A stretch of DNA of 64,000 nucleotides from Salinivirga cyanobacteriivorans. Its GTDB lineage: Bacteria; Bacteroidota; Bacteroidia; Bacteroidales; Salinivirgaceae. The DNA lies in assembly GCF_001443605.1 (NCBI RefSeq), contig NZ_CP013118.1:3467501-3531500 (forward strand), given 5' to 3'. Each line of letters starts with the position of its first letter. Positions within the stretch are counted from its first letter, which is position 1. The notes beneath the pieces were generated by a model. That model worked only from the letters and a program-made list of their open reading frames with translations, had not been told where the DNA came from and ran no database searches. Shown here in pieces: positions 28,430-36,759 of the stretch. The position numbers and the translations under genes are program-made.

Positions 28430-29311
28430 TTAGTAATGGTATCCGGATTGCCTTATTGCGGCGGTATCCCAAATGGCTTGTGCGCTCTTTACTGATGCTG
28501 TCATAAAAAATCCAAATACATTCGTTCCTTTCAAATTATGCTCTACATTCGACGGTGGTCCGCTAAAGAGCGGTGCAGAATAGTTGGCCTCTTCCTGCGC
28601 TCTTAGAATAAACTCATAAAGCGGTTTTGTGAGCGCATAAATTTTCAGTGTAACAGTATCATTTGGATATAAACGCTCATCAGTATCTTCTTCGTTTAAA
28701 AAATATGCCTCCAGTCCATTAATGTACTCACCATTGAAAAATACATCGTCTGTTACAAAAATTTCGTAGAGTGTATCTGTGACGAGCGTATCGTTTACAA
28801 ATGCTTTGAACATGTAAAAGTTTTCTTCATCGCCTGGTTCGTTGGCATAGGCCTTTACTGCCCAGGCTTCCCATGGATCAATCCATTCCAAATGAATGCT
28901 GTCGAGCGGTTCTACATGTGGTACAGAATCGCTTGCAGTAATGGGATCGAAATTTCCGTCGTTATCGGTATCTACACTGTCAATGAATAAATAGTAACGC
29001 TGGCCTTCTACTGCATAAAAATTTTCAGGTGTATAGTATTCGCCGGGTGCCTCCTCGGTCAAAATAATTTCCTGGTTATTGCCAGTTATTTTTACGTTTG
29101 CACCTGTTATTTTTTCCGGTTCCTGGTCGTTGTATAATGGCTTAGACCAACTTAGTTTGATCACATGTGCCATGGTATCTGTACTTATCATTCCCTCTAC
29201 TACAGCATGTGGCGGAAAATCTTCTCCCAGCTCAGAATCGAGCTCTATGCGTTCTGTACATGAAAAAATAAATAAGGTGCTGATTATGATTAGAAATATG
29301 ATTTGTTTCAT
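28430..29311 (-). CDS. DUF4249 lipoprotein
   Basis: This 293-residue protein has a lipobox-type signal (FLIIISTLFIFSC, Cys18), followed by a region opening GEDFPPHAVVEGMISTD and an Ig-like stretch with VKITGNNQEIILTE. This pattern is that of DUF4249 proteins, which in Bacteroidota are almost always encoded next to a TonB-dependent receptor and are thought to sit on the outer membrane with it. It starts 3 bp after the stop of the receptor gene at 29315, so the two are translated from one message. The transported substrate is unknown. Confidence 0.85.
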   Translation of the reverse strand: MKQIIFLIIISTLFIFSCTERIELDSELGEDFPPHAVVEGMISTDTMAHVIKLSWSKPLYNDQEPEKITGANVKITGNNQEIILTEEAPGEYYTPENFYAVEGQRYYLFIDSVDTDNDGNFDPITASDSVPHVEPLDSIHLEWIDPWEAWAVKAYANEPGDEENFYMFKAFVNDTLVTDTLYEIFVTDDVFFNGEYINGLEAYFLNEEDTDERLYPNDTVTLKIYALTKPLYEFILRAQEEANYSAPLFSGPPSNVEHNLKGTNVFGFFMTASVKSAQAIWDTAAIRQSGYHY

Positions 29312-29314
29312 GAC

Positions 29315-31663
29315 TTAAAATTTAATGTTGAATGAAACAGTAGGTAAAATACCAAACAGATAGGTCTTTTCAGCATATATTTTATGCGGATTTTGCTTGT
29401 CCTGTTCAAAATTTATGGCCCATGCATTGTGCCGGTCATAAAGGTTGTAAACTGAAAGGTTCCAATTGCTCTCTACTTTTCTGTCGCCAGCCATCATCGG
29501 TTTGTTCTCCCATGTAAGTGAGAGGTCCATACGATGATAATCGGGGTAGCGGTCTTCATTTCGGTCAGAATAAATCGGCACATAATTTCCGTAAACTTCT
29601 GCCATTCCGCGTGGGAATGTAGCCGGCAAACCTGATGAATATACCCAGGTGGCTCCAACAGATAGTCGTTTCATGATTTCGTAATTAAGCACAATTGATA
29701 CATCGTGCGGCTTGTCATATGGAGCAAGAAATGGTTCTCCTTCATTTACACCATTGATTTTCCGTTCTGCATGAGAATAGGTGTAGCTTGCCCAGCCATT
29801 GAACCGCTCAAACTGAAATTTCACCATCAATTCTGTACCATAGGCCCATGAACGGCCAAAACGCAATTCGCCCTCCAGGTCTTCATTTAAAAGTAGTACC
29901 GCATCATCTTTAAAATCTATGGTGTTTTCCATCCATTTGTAGTAAACCTCGGCTGAAGCTTTAAGTTTATTGTCAAAAAAGTTTCTGAAAAAGCCAAGTG
30001 CAACCTGATCGCCTATTTGTGGTTTTACATTGGGCGATGCCGAAAACCAAATGTCTAGCGGTGTGCCGGCATTGCCGTTCCGGGCCATCTGAATGTATTG
30101 TGTTGTTCTGGCATAACTGGCCTTTATGGATGAATATTCATTCAAGGTGAGGTTCATGCTCAACCTTGGTTCCCAGTTAAAATAGGTTTGGTAAATACCT
30201 CCGCTGTGTTCGGTGGTATCTACACGTTCACTGTTTTCGTAGGTGTAGGTTGGTTTATTTCCATAATTACCAAACGACGAGTTGCGCAAACCACCTTTGA
30301 AAGCGAGCAACGCATTTACTTTATATTCGAATCCCACATAAATACCATTTTCAATGGAGCGGTTAATGGGCACGCGCACCGACCCTAAAGAGGACACACT
30401 ATCGCTGGTTCCTCTGGCATACCCCGGGTTAAATACATGTAATGTGCTTTGAATACCGTAGCTAACCTTGAGCCTGGGCGTGGCGAAATAGGTAAAATCG
30501 TATTTTGCAGTTAAATCATTGAGCCCGGCTTCCCATAGAAATGAATTGGCTTCATTTTCGGGTGTTCCAAGTGAATAATAATAATTGCTGTAAACTACTG
30601 AGAGGTTGGAGAACAATTTTTTCGAGAACAGATGGTTCCATCGAATTGTTCCGGTACCATTTCCATAGCCCATGCGGGCAAACTCCGAGCCGAATACATC
30701 GCGACCAAAATACCCTGAGAGAAATACACGATCGTTGTCGCTTATTTTATAGTTGATTTTCGTATTAAGATCATAAAAAAACAAGGTGTTGTTTCTGATA
30801 TCTTCATTGCGGGAGAGTGGTAAAAACAAGTCCACATAGGTTCTGCGGCCCGAAGCTATAACAGAAATCCGATCTTCCCATAGCGGGCTCTCGATTGTAG
30901 CTCGTGATGAAATGAGACCGATTCCGCCCACACCACTGAATTGCTTATTGTTTCCTTCGCGCATGTGTATGTCGAGCACAGAAGAGAGCCTGCCACCGTA
31001 TTTTGCAGGGATATCTCCTTTGTAAAGCTTTACATCTTTAATAGCGTCGTTGTTGAATACCGAGAAAAAGCCCATCAGGTGCGAAGCATTGTAAACATTC
31101 GCTTCATCTAAAAGAATAAGGTTCTGATCCAGATTTCCTCCGCGTACACTGAAGCCGCTTGAACCTTCTGCCGGTGTTTGTACGCCGGGCAGTAGCTGTA
31201 TGGCTTTAATGATATCGACTTCACCCATCAGTGCCGGGATTTTTCTGATATCTTCGCTACCAAGTTGTTCCACACTCATTTCTGTTTTGGTGATATTGGC
31301 ATTGGATTTTTCGCCTGTTACAACTACCTCCTCCAGCTCCTCCGCAGTGGGTTCAAGTTCAATATTGCGTGATAAATCTTTATCAGATATGGTAATGATG
31401 AATGTTTTCGCTCGATAGCCAATAAAGCTGTATCTCACATTGTAGGTCCCCGGGGTAAGGCTAATGGAATAAAAACCGTAGACATTGGTAATGGTACCCT
31501 GACCGATTTCCTGCACGTAAACCGTCGCACCTATAAGGTCTTCGCCTGTGGCAGCGTCGGTAATATATCCGCTGAGTACCGGTTTACGTTCATTGGTATT
31601 GTCGGCCCTGTTTTCAGTTGGACACAACAATAGAAGTATGGTGATAATTATAAATAATCTCAT
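29315..31663 (-). CDS. TonB-dependent receptor with carboxypeptidase-like N-terminal domain
   Basis: This 782-residue protein has a signal peptide (1-20) and a CarbopepD_reg-like beta domain (about 28-110, LSGYITDAATGEDLIGATVYV). A TonB-box-like EEVVVTGE precedes the plug (about 115-240, with LLPGVQTPAEGSSGFSVRGG and YGGRLSSVLDI). A beta-barrel follows and ends in the outer-membrane signature phenylalanine (SFNIKF). It takes up an unknown ligand across the outer membrane using TonB/ExbBD energy. It is not SusC-sized (about 1000 residues) and its partner is a DUF4249 protein rather than SusD. Confidence 0.93.
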   Translation of the reverse strand: MRLFIIITILLLLCPTENRADNTNERKPVLSGYITDAATGEDLIGATVYVQEIGQGTITNVYGFYSISLTPGTYNVRYSFIGYRAKTFIITISDKDLSRNIELEPTAEELEEVVVTGEKSNANITKTEMSVEQLGSEDIRKIPALMGEVDIIKAIQLLPGVQTPAEGSSGFSVRGGNLDQNLILLDEANVYNASHLMGFFSVFNNDAIKDVKLYKGDIPAKYGGRLSSVLDIHMREGNNKQFSGVGGIGLISSRATIESPLWEDRISVIASGRRTYVDLFLPLSRNEDIRNNTLFFYDLNTKINYKISDNDRVFLSGYFGRDVFGSEFARMGYGNGTGTIRWNHLFSKKLFSNLSVVYSNYYYSLGTPENEANSFLWEAGLNDLTAKYDFTYFATPRLKVSYGIQSTLHVFNPGYARGTSDSVSSLGSVRVPINRSIENGIYVGFEYKVNALLAFKGGLRNSSFGNYGNKPTYTYENSERVDTTEHSGGIYQTYFNWEPRLSMNLTLNEYSSIKASYARTTQYIQMARNGNAGTPLDIWFSASPNVKPQIGDQVALGFFRNFFDNKLKASAEVYYKWMENTIDFKDDAVLLLNEDLEGELRFGRSWAYGTELMVKFQFERFNGWASYTYSHAERKINGVNEGEPFLAPYDKPHDVSIVLNYEIMKRLSVGATWVYSSGLPATFPRGMAEVYGNYVPIYSDRNEDRYPDYHRMDLSLTWENKPMMAGDRKVESNWNLSVYNLYDRHNAWAINFEQDKQNPHKIYAEKTYLFGILPTVSFNIKF

Positions 31664-31700
31664 AATGAAAGTAAATACTTATTAAGTGATGCTGTCAACA

Positions 31701-32372
31701 CTAATCCTTTTTTTCACCAAATCCGCCAAATGAGAAAGTAATGCTACCAAAAGGCGCATTGAATGCATCATCTTCAAAATATCGCTTGGTGCCTCCCTGA
31801 TCGTCAGCAATGTAAGTTTCTGTGCCAACACCTGTTACAAAACGATATCCCGCGCCAAAGCTGATTTTAAACCAGCGTGTCAGATTCATTTCCACTTCTG
31901 CCTGAGGGGCTATTACACCGATAAAGTCGTTGTGACGATCGTTTTCATCGTATTCAAAATCAGAGTCATATAGCGAAATAGTGCCAAGGCCAAATTTTGA
32001 GCTTATACCAAAATGTACCGGATTGTTGGGCATAAAAATATAACCCATCCAAAGCCCACCTGAGCCAAATTCAACATTATACTTCACATTGATTTTGTTG
32101 CCGTGTTGGTCGTAAATTTGTGGAAACTGGTGCTCTGAAGCCATTCCCATACCATAACCTCCAATAAAAAAGGTATTGTTGAAAATAGCGGCACCGCCAC
32201 CGCCACTAAATACAGCAAAGTCTCCATCGTAGGTGCTGAATTGTACAATTGGTGCACCAAAACCGCTAATGCGGTAGTCTTTATTGCTGAAAATGTAGCG
32301 CATTTCGTCTTTTTGTGCGTGTAATGCTATGCTGAGTAATACAGCTAAAACGGTTAGATAAATAGGTTTCAT
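31701..32372 (-). CDS. Putative outer-membrane beta-barrel protein
   Basis: This 223-residue protein has a signal peptide (1-20, ending ALHAQ). It is rich in alternating aromatic/glycine strands (VFSGGGGAAIFNNTFFIGGYGMGMAS, given here in parts as FSGGGGAAIF and FIGGYGMGMA) and ends GSITFSFGGFGEKKD. The family is not recognised; the pattern fits a small barrel. The start at 32372 was chosen over a longer TTG-initiated frame because a well-spaced promoter (TTG-N19-TATTTTTG) lies just upstream and would be cut by the longer frame. It is encoded next to, and on the same strand as, the TonB receptor. Confidence 0.7.
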   Translation of the reverse strand: MKPIYLTVLAVLLSIALHAQKDEMRYIFSNKDYRISGFGAPIVQFSTYDGDFAVFSGGGGAAIFNNTFFIGGYGMGMASEHQFPQIYDQHGNKINVKYNVEFGSGGLWMGYIFMPNNPVHFGISSKFGLGTISLYDSDFEYDENDRHNDFIGVIAPQAEVEMNLTRWFKISFGAGYRFVTGVGTETYIADDQGGTKRYFEDDAFNAPFGSITFSFGGFGEKKD

Positions 32373-32402
32373 AATTAATGGTTTTGGGTTAAGAAATCTC
32401 TG

Positions 32403-32432
32403 CAAAAATAGTTGAACGCTTGAAACCCGCAA
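32403..32432 (-). promoter_or_regulatory. Full Bacteroidota-type promoter of the barrel gene
   Basis: On the minus strand TTG (32430-32432) is followed after exactly 19 bases by TATTTTTG (32403-32410). The spacing matches the -33/-7 arrangement of the primary sigma factor. It lies 30 bp before the ATG at 32372. Confidence 0.7.
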
Positions 32433-32657
32433 GATGGTATTGCAAGTTTAAACATTAATTAACAGAAGATGCTCAATAGCAGATTACTGTTTTAACTCAT
32501 TTAGCCGATAAATGTCATTCAATCCCGGATTCCTTTAGAAATTCCGAACCCTGACACTCCCTGCGAGTGGAACCCTTACCTTCAAAGAATTGATTTTCTC
32601 AGTTGATCGATTGTAGTTTGATTTTCACTACATTTGTTGTTAGTGTAATTATTTCAA
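32433..32657. other. Intergenic region before the accessory patch
   Basis: This stretch lies between the barrel-gene promoter and the first methylase-tail unit. I see no open frame, RNA gene or methylase sequence upstream of the tail, so the tail here is detached from any methylase body. Confidence 0.4.
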
Positions 32658-32868
32658 ATCGACCAATTGGTATATGAGCTTTACGGCTTAACCGAAGAGG
32701 AGATACGGATTGTGGAGGCGGGGGTGCAATAGGAAGCACCGAACACTGCTGCCGCGCGATTGTATCGCGTGGTTACGTGGAACCATAACGCATGGAGCGA
32801 AACCCTCGCTTGCAAGTTTATTGGAGCTCTTAATCGGAGTCCGACTCCGGGTCGGACTCCGATTGGCG
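32658..32868 (+). repeat. Methylase-tail/hairpin unit, copy 1
   Basis: Bases 32658-32732 read IDQLVYELYGLTEEEIRIVE plus four more codons and a stop. This sequence is typical of the extreme C-terminus of Eco57I/TaqI-type DNA methylases and their relatives. The gene body is absent. Then come the shared block GGAGCGAAACCCTCGCTTGC (32794-32813, continuing AAGTTTA) and a perfect hairpin, AATCGGAGTCCGAC (32832-32845) with its inverse at 32851-32864. Copies 2 and 3 at 33968 and 34903 have the same parts in another order. Confidence 0.75.
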
Positions 32869-32932
32869 GTAGTGAATAAATTTGGTCTTGGCCTGTGACT
32901 TAGCGAATTGCATTAGATAAAACAAAAACAAA

Positions 32933-33955
32933 ATGAGCAACTCAGAAATCATCATTTACCAAACCGACGACGGGCAAACAAAAATTGATGTTCGCCTGCA
33001 AGATGAAACAGTATGGCTATCGCAGGCTCAAATGAGCAAGCTTTTTCAAAAAGACCGCTCGGTAATTGGCAAGCATATCAAAAATATTTTCGACGAAGGG
33101 GAGCAAAACGAAAATGAGGTATGTGCAAATTTTGCACATACCACTCAACATGGTGCCATAAAAGGGAAGACGCAAAATCAAAATGTGAGATTATACAATC
33201 TTGATGTCATTATTTCGGTAGGTTACCGGGTAAAAAGCCACCAGGGAACGAAATTTCGCCAGTGGGCTACAGCGCGGTTAAAAGAGTACATTGTGAAAGG
33301 GTTTACCATGAACGATGATTTGCTCAAAAAAGCCGGAGGCGGTAATTATTTCGATGAGTTACTGGCCCGTATCAGGGACATTCGTTCTTCAGAGAAAGTA
33401 TTTTGGCGAAAAGTCCTCGACATTTACGCCACAAGTATCGACTATGATCCATCATTAGAAATGTCGGTAAAATTTTTTCAAACGGTTCAGAATAAGATGC
33501 ATTGGGCATCTCATGGACATACCGCTGCCGAAATCATATATCAACGGGTCGATTCCGGTAGAAAAAACCTTGGCATGAGTAATTTTAAAGGTCAGCAGCC
33601 GACAAAACAGGAGGTCGGGATAGCTAAAAATTATCTTTCAGAAGAAGAATTGAATGTTTTAAACCGAATTGTGACAGGTTATCTTGAGCTGGCAGAAATT
33701 CAGGCACTCAACCAGGAACCCATGTACATGAAAGATTGGATTGAGCAACTCGATTCCTTTTTAAAAATGGCAAGAAAAGATATTCTCACAAATGCCGGAA
33801 GCATAAGCCATCAGGAAGCGCTTAGAGAGGCACATGAGGAATATGAAAAATTCAAGGCAATCCATAAAAATGAAATTTCGGAAGTAGAGAAGCATTTTTT
33901 ACATCAAATTGAACACACACAAAAGAAATTAAAGAAAAGAAACAAAAAGGAATAG
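32933..33955 (+). CDS. rhuM: RhuM family protein
   Basis: This 340-residue protein has the RhuM hallmarks. The N-terminal KilA-N/Bro-like part has VWLSQAQMSKLFQKDRSVIGKHI, then LYNLDVIISVGYRVKSHQGTKFRQWA. The C-terminal helical domain includes HWASHGHTAAEIIYQRVDSG and ends in a lysine-rich tail. The family is named for a Salmonella pathogenicity-island gene; it is frequent inside type I and type II restriction-modification loci and mobile islands, and its biochemical role is not established. Here it stands between two methylase-tail units with no methylase or nuclease gene, so it looks like a remnant cargo of a restriction locus. Confidence 0.88.
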   Translation: MSNSEIIIYQTDDGQTKIDVRLQDETVWLSQAQMSKLFQKDRSVIGKHIKNIFDEGEQNENEVCANFAHTTQHGAIKGKTQNQNVRLYNLDVIISVGYRVKSHQGTKFRQWATARLKEYIVKGFTMNDDLLKKAGGGNYFDELLARIRDIRSSEKVFWRKVLDIYATSIDYDPSLEMSVKFFQTVQNKMHWASHGHTAAEIIYQRVDSGRKNLGMSNFKGQQPTKQEVGIAKNYLSEEELNVLNRIVTGYLELAEIQALNQEPMYMKDWIEQLDSFLKMARKDILTNAGSISHQEALREAHEEYEKFKAIHKNEISEVEKHFLHQIEHTQKKLKKRNKKE

Positions 33956-33967
33956 GACGGTTATACC

Positions 33968-34126
33968 GACCAACTGGTATACGAGCTATACGGCTTAACC
34001 GAAGAGGTGATGCGGATTGTGGAAGTGGGGGTGCAATAATCGGAGACCGACTTGGAGTCGGCCTCCGATTGGCATTATCGAATAGCGAGGGCTTCACTTA
34101 GTGCGAAACCCTCGCTTGCAAGTTTA
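33968..34126 (+). repeat. Methylase-tail/hairpin unit, copy 2
   Basis: The unit begins 12 bp after the rhuM stop. It encodes DQLVYELYGLTEEVMRIVEV plus three codons and stops at 34037-34039. The hairpin AATCGGAG...CTCCGATT (34038-34070) overlaps the stop. A second hairpin, GCGAGGGCTTC...GCGAAACCCTCGC (34086-34114), follows, then the shared TTGCAAGTTTA. No methylase body precedes it. Confidence 0.75.
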
Positions 34127-34223
34127 TGCGGGGCCGTAATCGGAGATCAGTTTTGAGCCGGCCTTGGGCTAATTAAAGTAGAACCATATACCAGATTGTT
34201 TGGGCAGCAGGGCATCTTTTTTG

Positions 34224-34231
34224 TATATTTG
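34224..34231 (+). promoter_or_regulatory. -7 box of the toxin-antitoxin pair
   Basis: TATATTTG is a perfect TAnnTTTG match 12 bp before the antitoxin ATG, so the message would be almost leaderless. A TTG lies about 23 bases upstream. Confidence 0.55.
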
Positions 34232-34243
34232 AATAAAAAACCA

Positions 34244-34486
34244 ATGGATATTCAGGCACGAAAAATACAGTTTATACGGGAGTTTCTTAAGTTGAAAAAT
34301 GAGGATATGATTGCTAAACTTGAAAATCTTTTACAGCAAGAAAGGCAAAAGCAATACCAAAGCATGAATGAGCCCATGTCGACTGAAACGTTTAACAGTA
34401 TGATAGACCGTGCTGAAGATGATTCAAAAAATAGCCGTATAACTTCTGCTGGTGACCTGAAAAATGAAATAGACACATGGAGCTAA
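34244..34486 (+). CDS. Putative antitoxin of a RelE/ParE-type module
   Basis: This 80-residue protein is largely helical and charged (EFLKLKNEDMIAKLENLLQQ...). Its C-terminal segment, NSMIDRAEDDSKNSRITSAGDL, resembles the toxin-wrapping tail of small antitoxins that pair with ParE/RelE. The stop overlaps the toxin start (ATG at 34477), typical of toxin-antitoxin operons. The ATG at 34244 was chosen because the strong -7 box lies inside any longer frame. The antitoxin is intact although its toxin is not. Confidence 0.75.
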   Translation: MDIQARKIQFIREFLKLKNEDMIAKLENLLQQERQKQYQSMNEPMSTETFNSMIDRAEDDSKNSRITSAGDLKNEIDTWS

Positions 34487-34794
34487 AGGTGTTTTGGACA
34501 GATACTGCCAGGTATCAACTCGAAGATATTTTCGATTTACTGAAGTACAAGGCTGGTGTTAACATAGCTAAAAATATTGTGACCTGAATCATCGATAAGA
34601 CACTTACGCTGGAAAAACATCCAACTATAGGGCAGATTGAAGAACTATTACAAAACAGGGAGTATGATTACCGGTATTTAATTGAAGGCAATTATAAAAT
34701 TATTTACTGGATAGAAAACAACTACATAAAAATTGCTGCAGTTTTCGATTGCAGGCAAAATCCCCAAAAAATGCAGCAGGTTGACAATTATTGA
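34477..34794 (+). pseudogene. RelE/ParE-type toxin interrupted by an in-frame TGA
   Basis: A 105-codon frame overlaps the antitoxin end by 10 bp and begins MELKVFWTDTARYQLEDIFDLL, a ParE/RelE start (shown in part: VFWTDTARYQLEDI). Codon 37 is TGA (34585-34587), in a position where the family usually has an arginine or similar residue. The same frame continues with HPTIGQIEEL, YDYRYLIEGNYKIIYWIE and AAVFDCRQNP, which are the later strands and C-terminus of the family. A single base change would explain it. Without readthrough the product is a 36-residue stub, so the toxin is probably inactive. Confidence 0.82.
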
Positions 34795-34902
34795 TTCATA
34801 ATTTTTGAGGTAGCCAAAAAATAAATGCCGGGGAATAGCATGAAGTAGACCAAAATCAAAAAAAAATTAAATTACAATGTTAACGGCATTTCCAAAACCC
34901 AA

Positions 34903-35065
34903 ATCGACCAACTGGTATACTAACTATACGGCTTAACGGAAGAGGAGATACAGGTTGTGGAGGCGGGGGTGTAATAATCGGATACTGACTTGGAGTCGGC
35001 CTCCGATTGGCATTATCGAATAGCGAGAGCTTCGCTTGGAGCGAAACCCTCGCTTGCAAGTTTTA
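34903..35065 (+). repeat. Methylase-tail/hairpin unit, copy 3 (decayed)
   Basis: The frame IDQLVY-stop-LYGLTEEEIQVVEAGV has a TAA where the others have glutamate, and a second TAA (34972) one codon earlier than in copy 1. The hairpin AATCGGATACTGAC...CTCCGATT lies at 34977-35009, and the second hairpin with GGAGCGAAACCCTCGCTTGC at about 35024-35057. It follows the toxin pseudogene by about 108 bp of AT-rich sequence. Confidence 0.72.
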
Positions 35066-35258
35066 ATGGAGCCCTTAGGAGGCTGTTAAAAAAGTCTTTT
35101 ATAAAAGCTTTACTGAAAATAAGGTTTTGTCCCAAATCTTAATCACTACCTGGAATCGATAGAAGCGTAATTTCAAAAACGTATTTTATTTTTATTCAAA
35201 ACATTTACATTCTGCTTGCACCAATAGGCCTTCCCTGATTTTGCAGCATAGCAGCAAG
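35066..35258. other. Intergenic, no gene seen
   Basis: This AT-rich stretch lies between the last methylase-tail unit and the stop of the converging carboxypeptidase gene. GGAGGCTGTTAAAAAAG at about 35088 resembles one end of the 22600 element, but no inverted partner is visible. Confidence 0.35.
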
Positions 35259-36755
35259 CTACTCCACCCGCAATATCTTGTATTGCTTTTGCTCAATCAG
35301 GTAATGAAAACTGGTATCGTTGAGTAGGGCAAGCATGGAGCGGGGTTCGAGTGCCAGTACCAATTTATTGGCTGCTAACTGAGTGGTGGGAACCTCAATA
35401 TAAGCCTTGTCTGCAGGTACGCTCGTTTTCATATCTGTATTTACTTTTACATTCAGAAAATCCCAACCTTCGTTGCATGTGGCTGTATCTACTTTTTGAA
35501 TGGTATATTGTGTGATTTTTTCCGTTTCGCCGGGTTCGTAATTTTCATATTCAATGTGATGCTTTTGCAGCCATGCATTGAGTTTGAAATCATCTTTTGG
35601 TATCAGGTAAGCCTTTGGCTGATCAACGGTTTCTGTTGATTTTCTTACCGAATGATATTTCTTGACCATAAAAATGGTGTCTTTATCTGTTTTTATAGAC
35701 CGCAAGGGGTAGGCCAGTTTCTGTTTTCCTTTAATATGGGCAAAGCGTATACCCACCTTTTCTCCTGGTTTTGCATTTTTTAGCTCGCGCTTTGCTTTTG
35801 TAACGATGTTCGATGCACGGGTGGCATTCTGGTAAAACCAGGCAATAAGGGATTCAAGCAATACCAACTGGCTTTTGGTGCGTCGTTCAAGGTTGTGATT
35901 GGTCGTTTTGCCGTTTTTACCCTCTATGATCATGGGAAAGCTGTGCATAATACCAAAACTTTGTCGTCCATCATCAATGTGGGTTGTGCTGTGGCGCAAA
36001 CGCCCACCTTCGCTGTGAATTTGGCCCAGTGTGTATTCAAAAAAGCTGTATCCGGCATCTTCTACCGCATTTTTAGCGTAAGGGAGTACCTCATCATAAA
36101 ACAGATCGAACAACGAATGATTTATATTAGGATTGGTAGGGCCGCCAAGCTGTACGTCGAAATTTTTAATGTAGCCAAATTCTTCCCACGACGACCGGTA
36201 TGGGTAATACTCGTGCACATCAATGGTGATTTCAGGTTTGTAATCATGAAATACCCTATGCACTATACGGTTCGCTTCTGTGGCCAGTACAAGATGATCG
36301 CGGTTAAGGTCGAAATCACCGGCTGTGCGCCGTTCGTCATGATCGTTTCCCCAGGGGTTTACCTGTGGCATAATCAGAAGGTTTATGCTATCGAGTACGG
36401 CCATGTATTTTTTATTGGCAAAACCGGCGATTAGTGCCAGTGCAGCCTCTTTACCCGATGGTTCATTGCCGTGTTGCTGTGCAATGATGAATACAGTTGG
36501 TTTGTATTGTTTCGTTTGCTTTTGAATTTTCACCAAAGGAATTGCCATTGCTGAACTGGTGTGTCCGGCATTTTTTACTGTAATATAGTCTGAAGCAGTG
36601 TCGACCTTTTGCAAAAAAGTCATTAGTGCTTTATGGGTTGTAACTTTTGAGAAATTGTTTTGCTGGATAGGGTAAGTTATCGATTGCTTACCTGTTTTAT
36701 CGCACCCCCAAAAAAGGAATGTTGCCGCAATAATAGGGAAAAGAAGCGTTTTCAT
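35259..36755 (-). CDS. M14-family zinc carboxypeptidase-like lipoprotein
   Basis: This 498-residue protein has a lipobox signal (FLFWGC, Cys18). The M14 zinc site is visible: QQHGNEPSGKE (the HxxE pair), DLNRDHL, and the third ligand in TIDVHEYYPY. IIEGKNGKTTN holds a candidate catalytic glutamate. The C-terminal 200 residues are beta-rich and not recognised. It probably trims peptides or peptidoglycan stems in the periplasm or at the cell surface. It starts 4 bp after the stop of the receptor gene upstream, so it is likely co-transcribed with the sensors; a functional link between them is inference. Confidence 0.82.
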   Translation of the reverse strand: MKTLLFPIIAATFLFWGCDKTGKQSITYPIQQNNFSKVTTHKALMTFLQKVDTASDYITVKNAGHTSSAMAIPLVKIQKQTKQYKPTVFIIAQQHGNEPSGKEAALALIAGFANKKYMAVLDSINLLIMPQVNPWGNDHDERRTAGDFDLNRDHLVLATEANRIVHRVFHDYKPEITIDVHEYYPYRSSWEEFGYIKNFDVQLGGPTNPNINHSLFDLFYDEVLPYAKNAVEDAGYSFFEYTLGQIHSEGGRLRHSTTHIDDGRQSFGIMHSFPMIIEGKNGKTTNHNLERRTKSQLVLLESLIAWFYQNATRASNIVTKAKRELKNAKPGEKVGIRFAHIKGKQKLAYPLRSIKTDKDTIFMVKKYHSVRKSTETVDQPKAYLIPKDDFKLNAWLQKHHIEYENYEPGETEKITQYTIQKVDTATCNEGWDFLNVKVNTDMKTSVPADKAYIEVPTTQLAANKLVLALEPRSMLALLNDTSFHYLIEQKQYKILRVE

Positions 36756-36759
36756 AATG

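Noticed and set aside
32658-32732. Small peptide gene of 24 codons
   Set aside because: There is no start codon; the sequence is the C-terminal tail of a large methylase family, so it is a gene remnant.
32710-32898. 62-codon plus-strand frame in methylase-tail unit 1
   Set aside because: It reads across the hairpins in a different frame from the conserved tail and resembles no protein.
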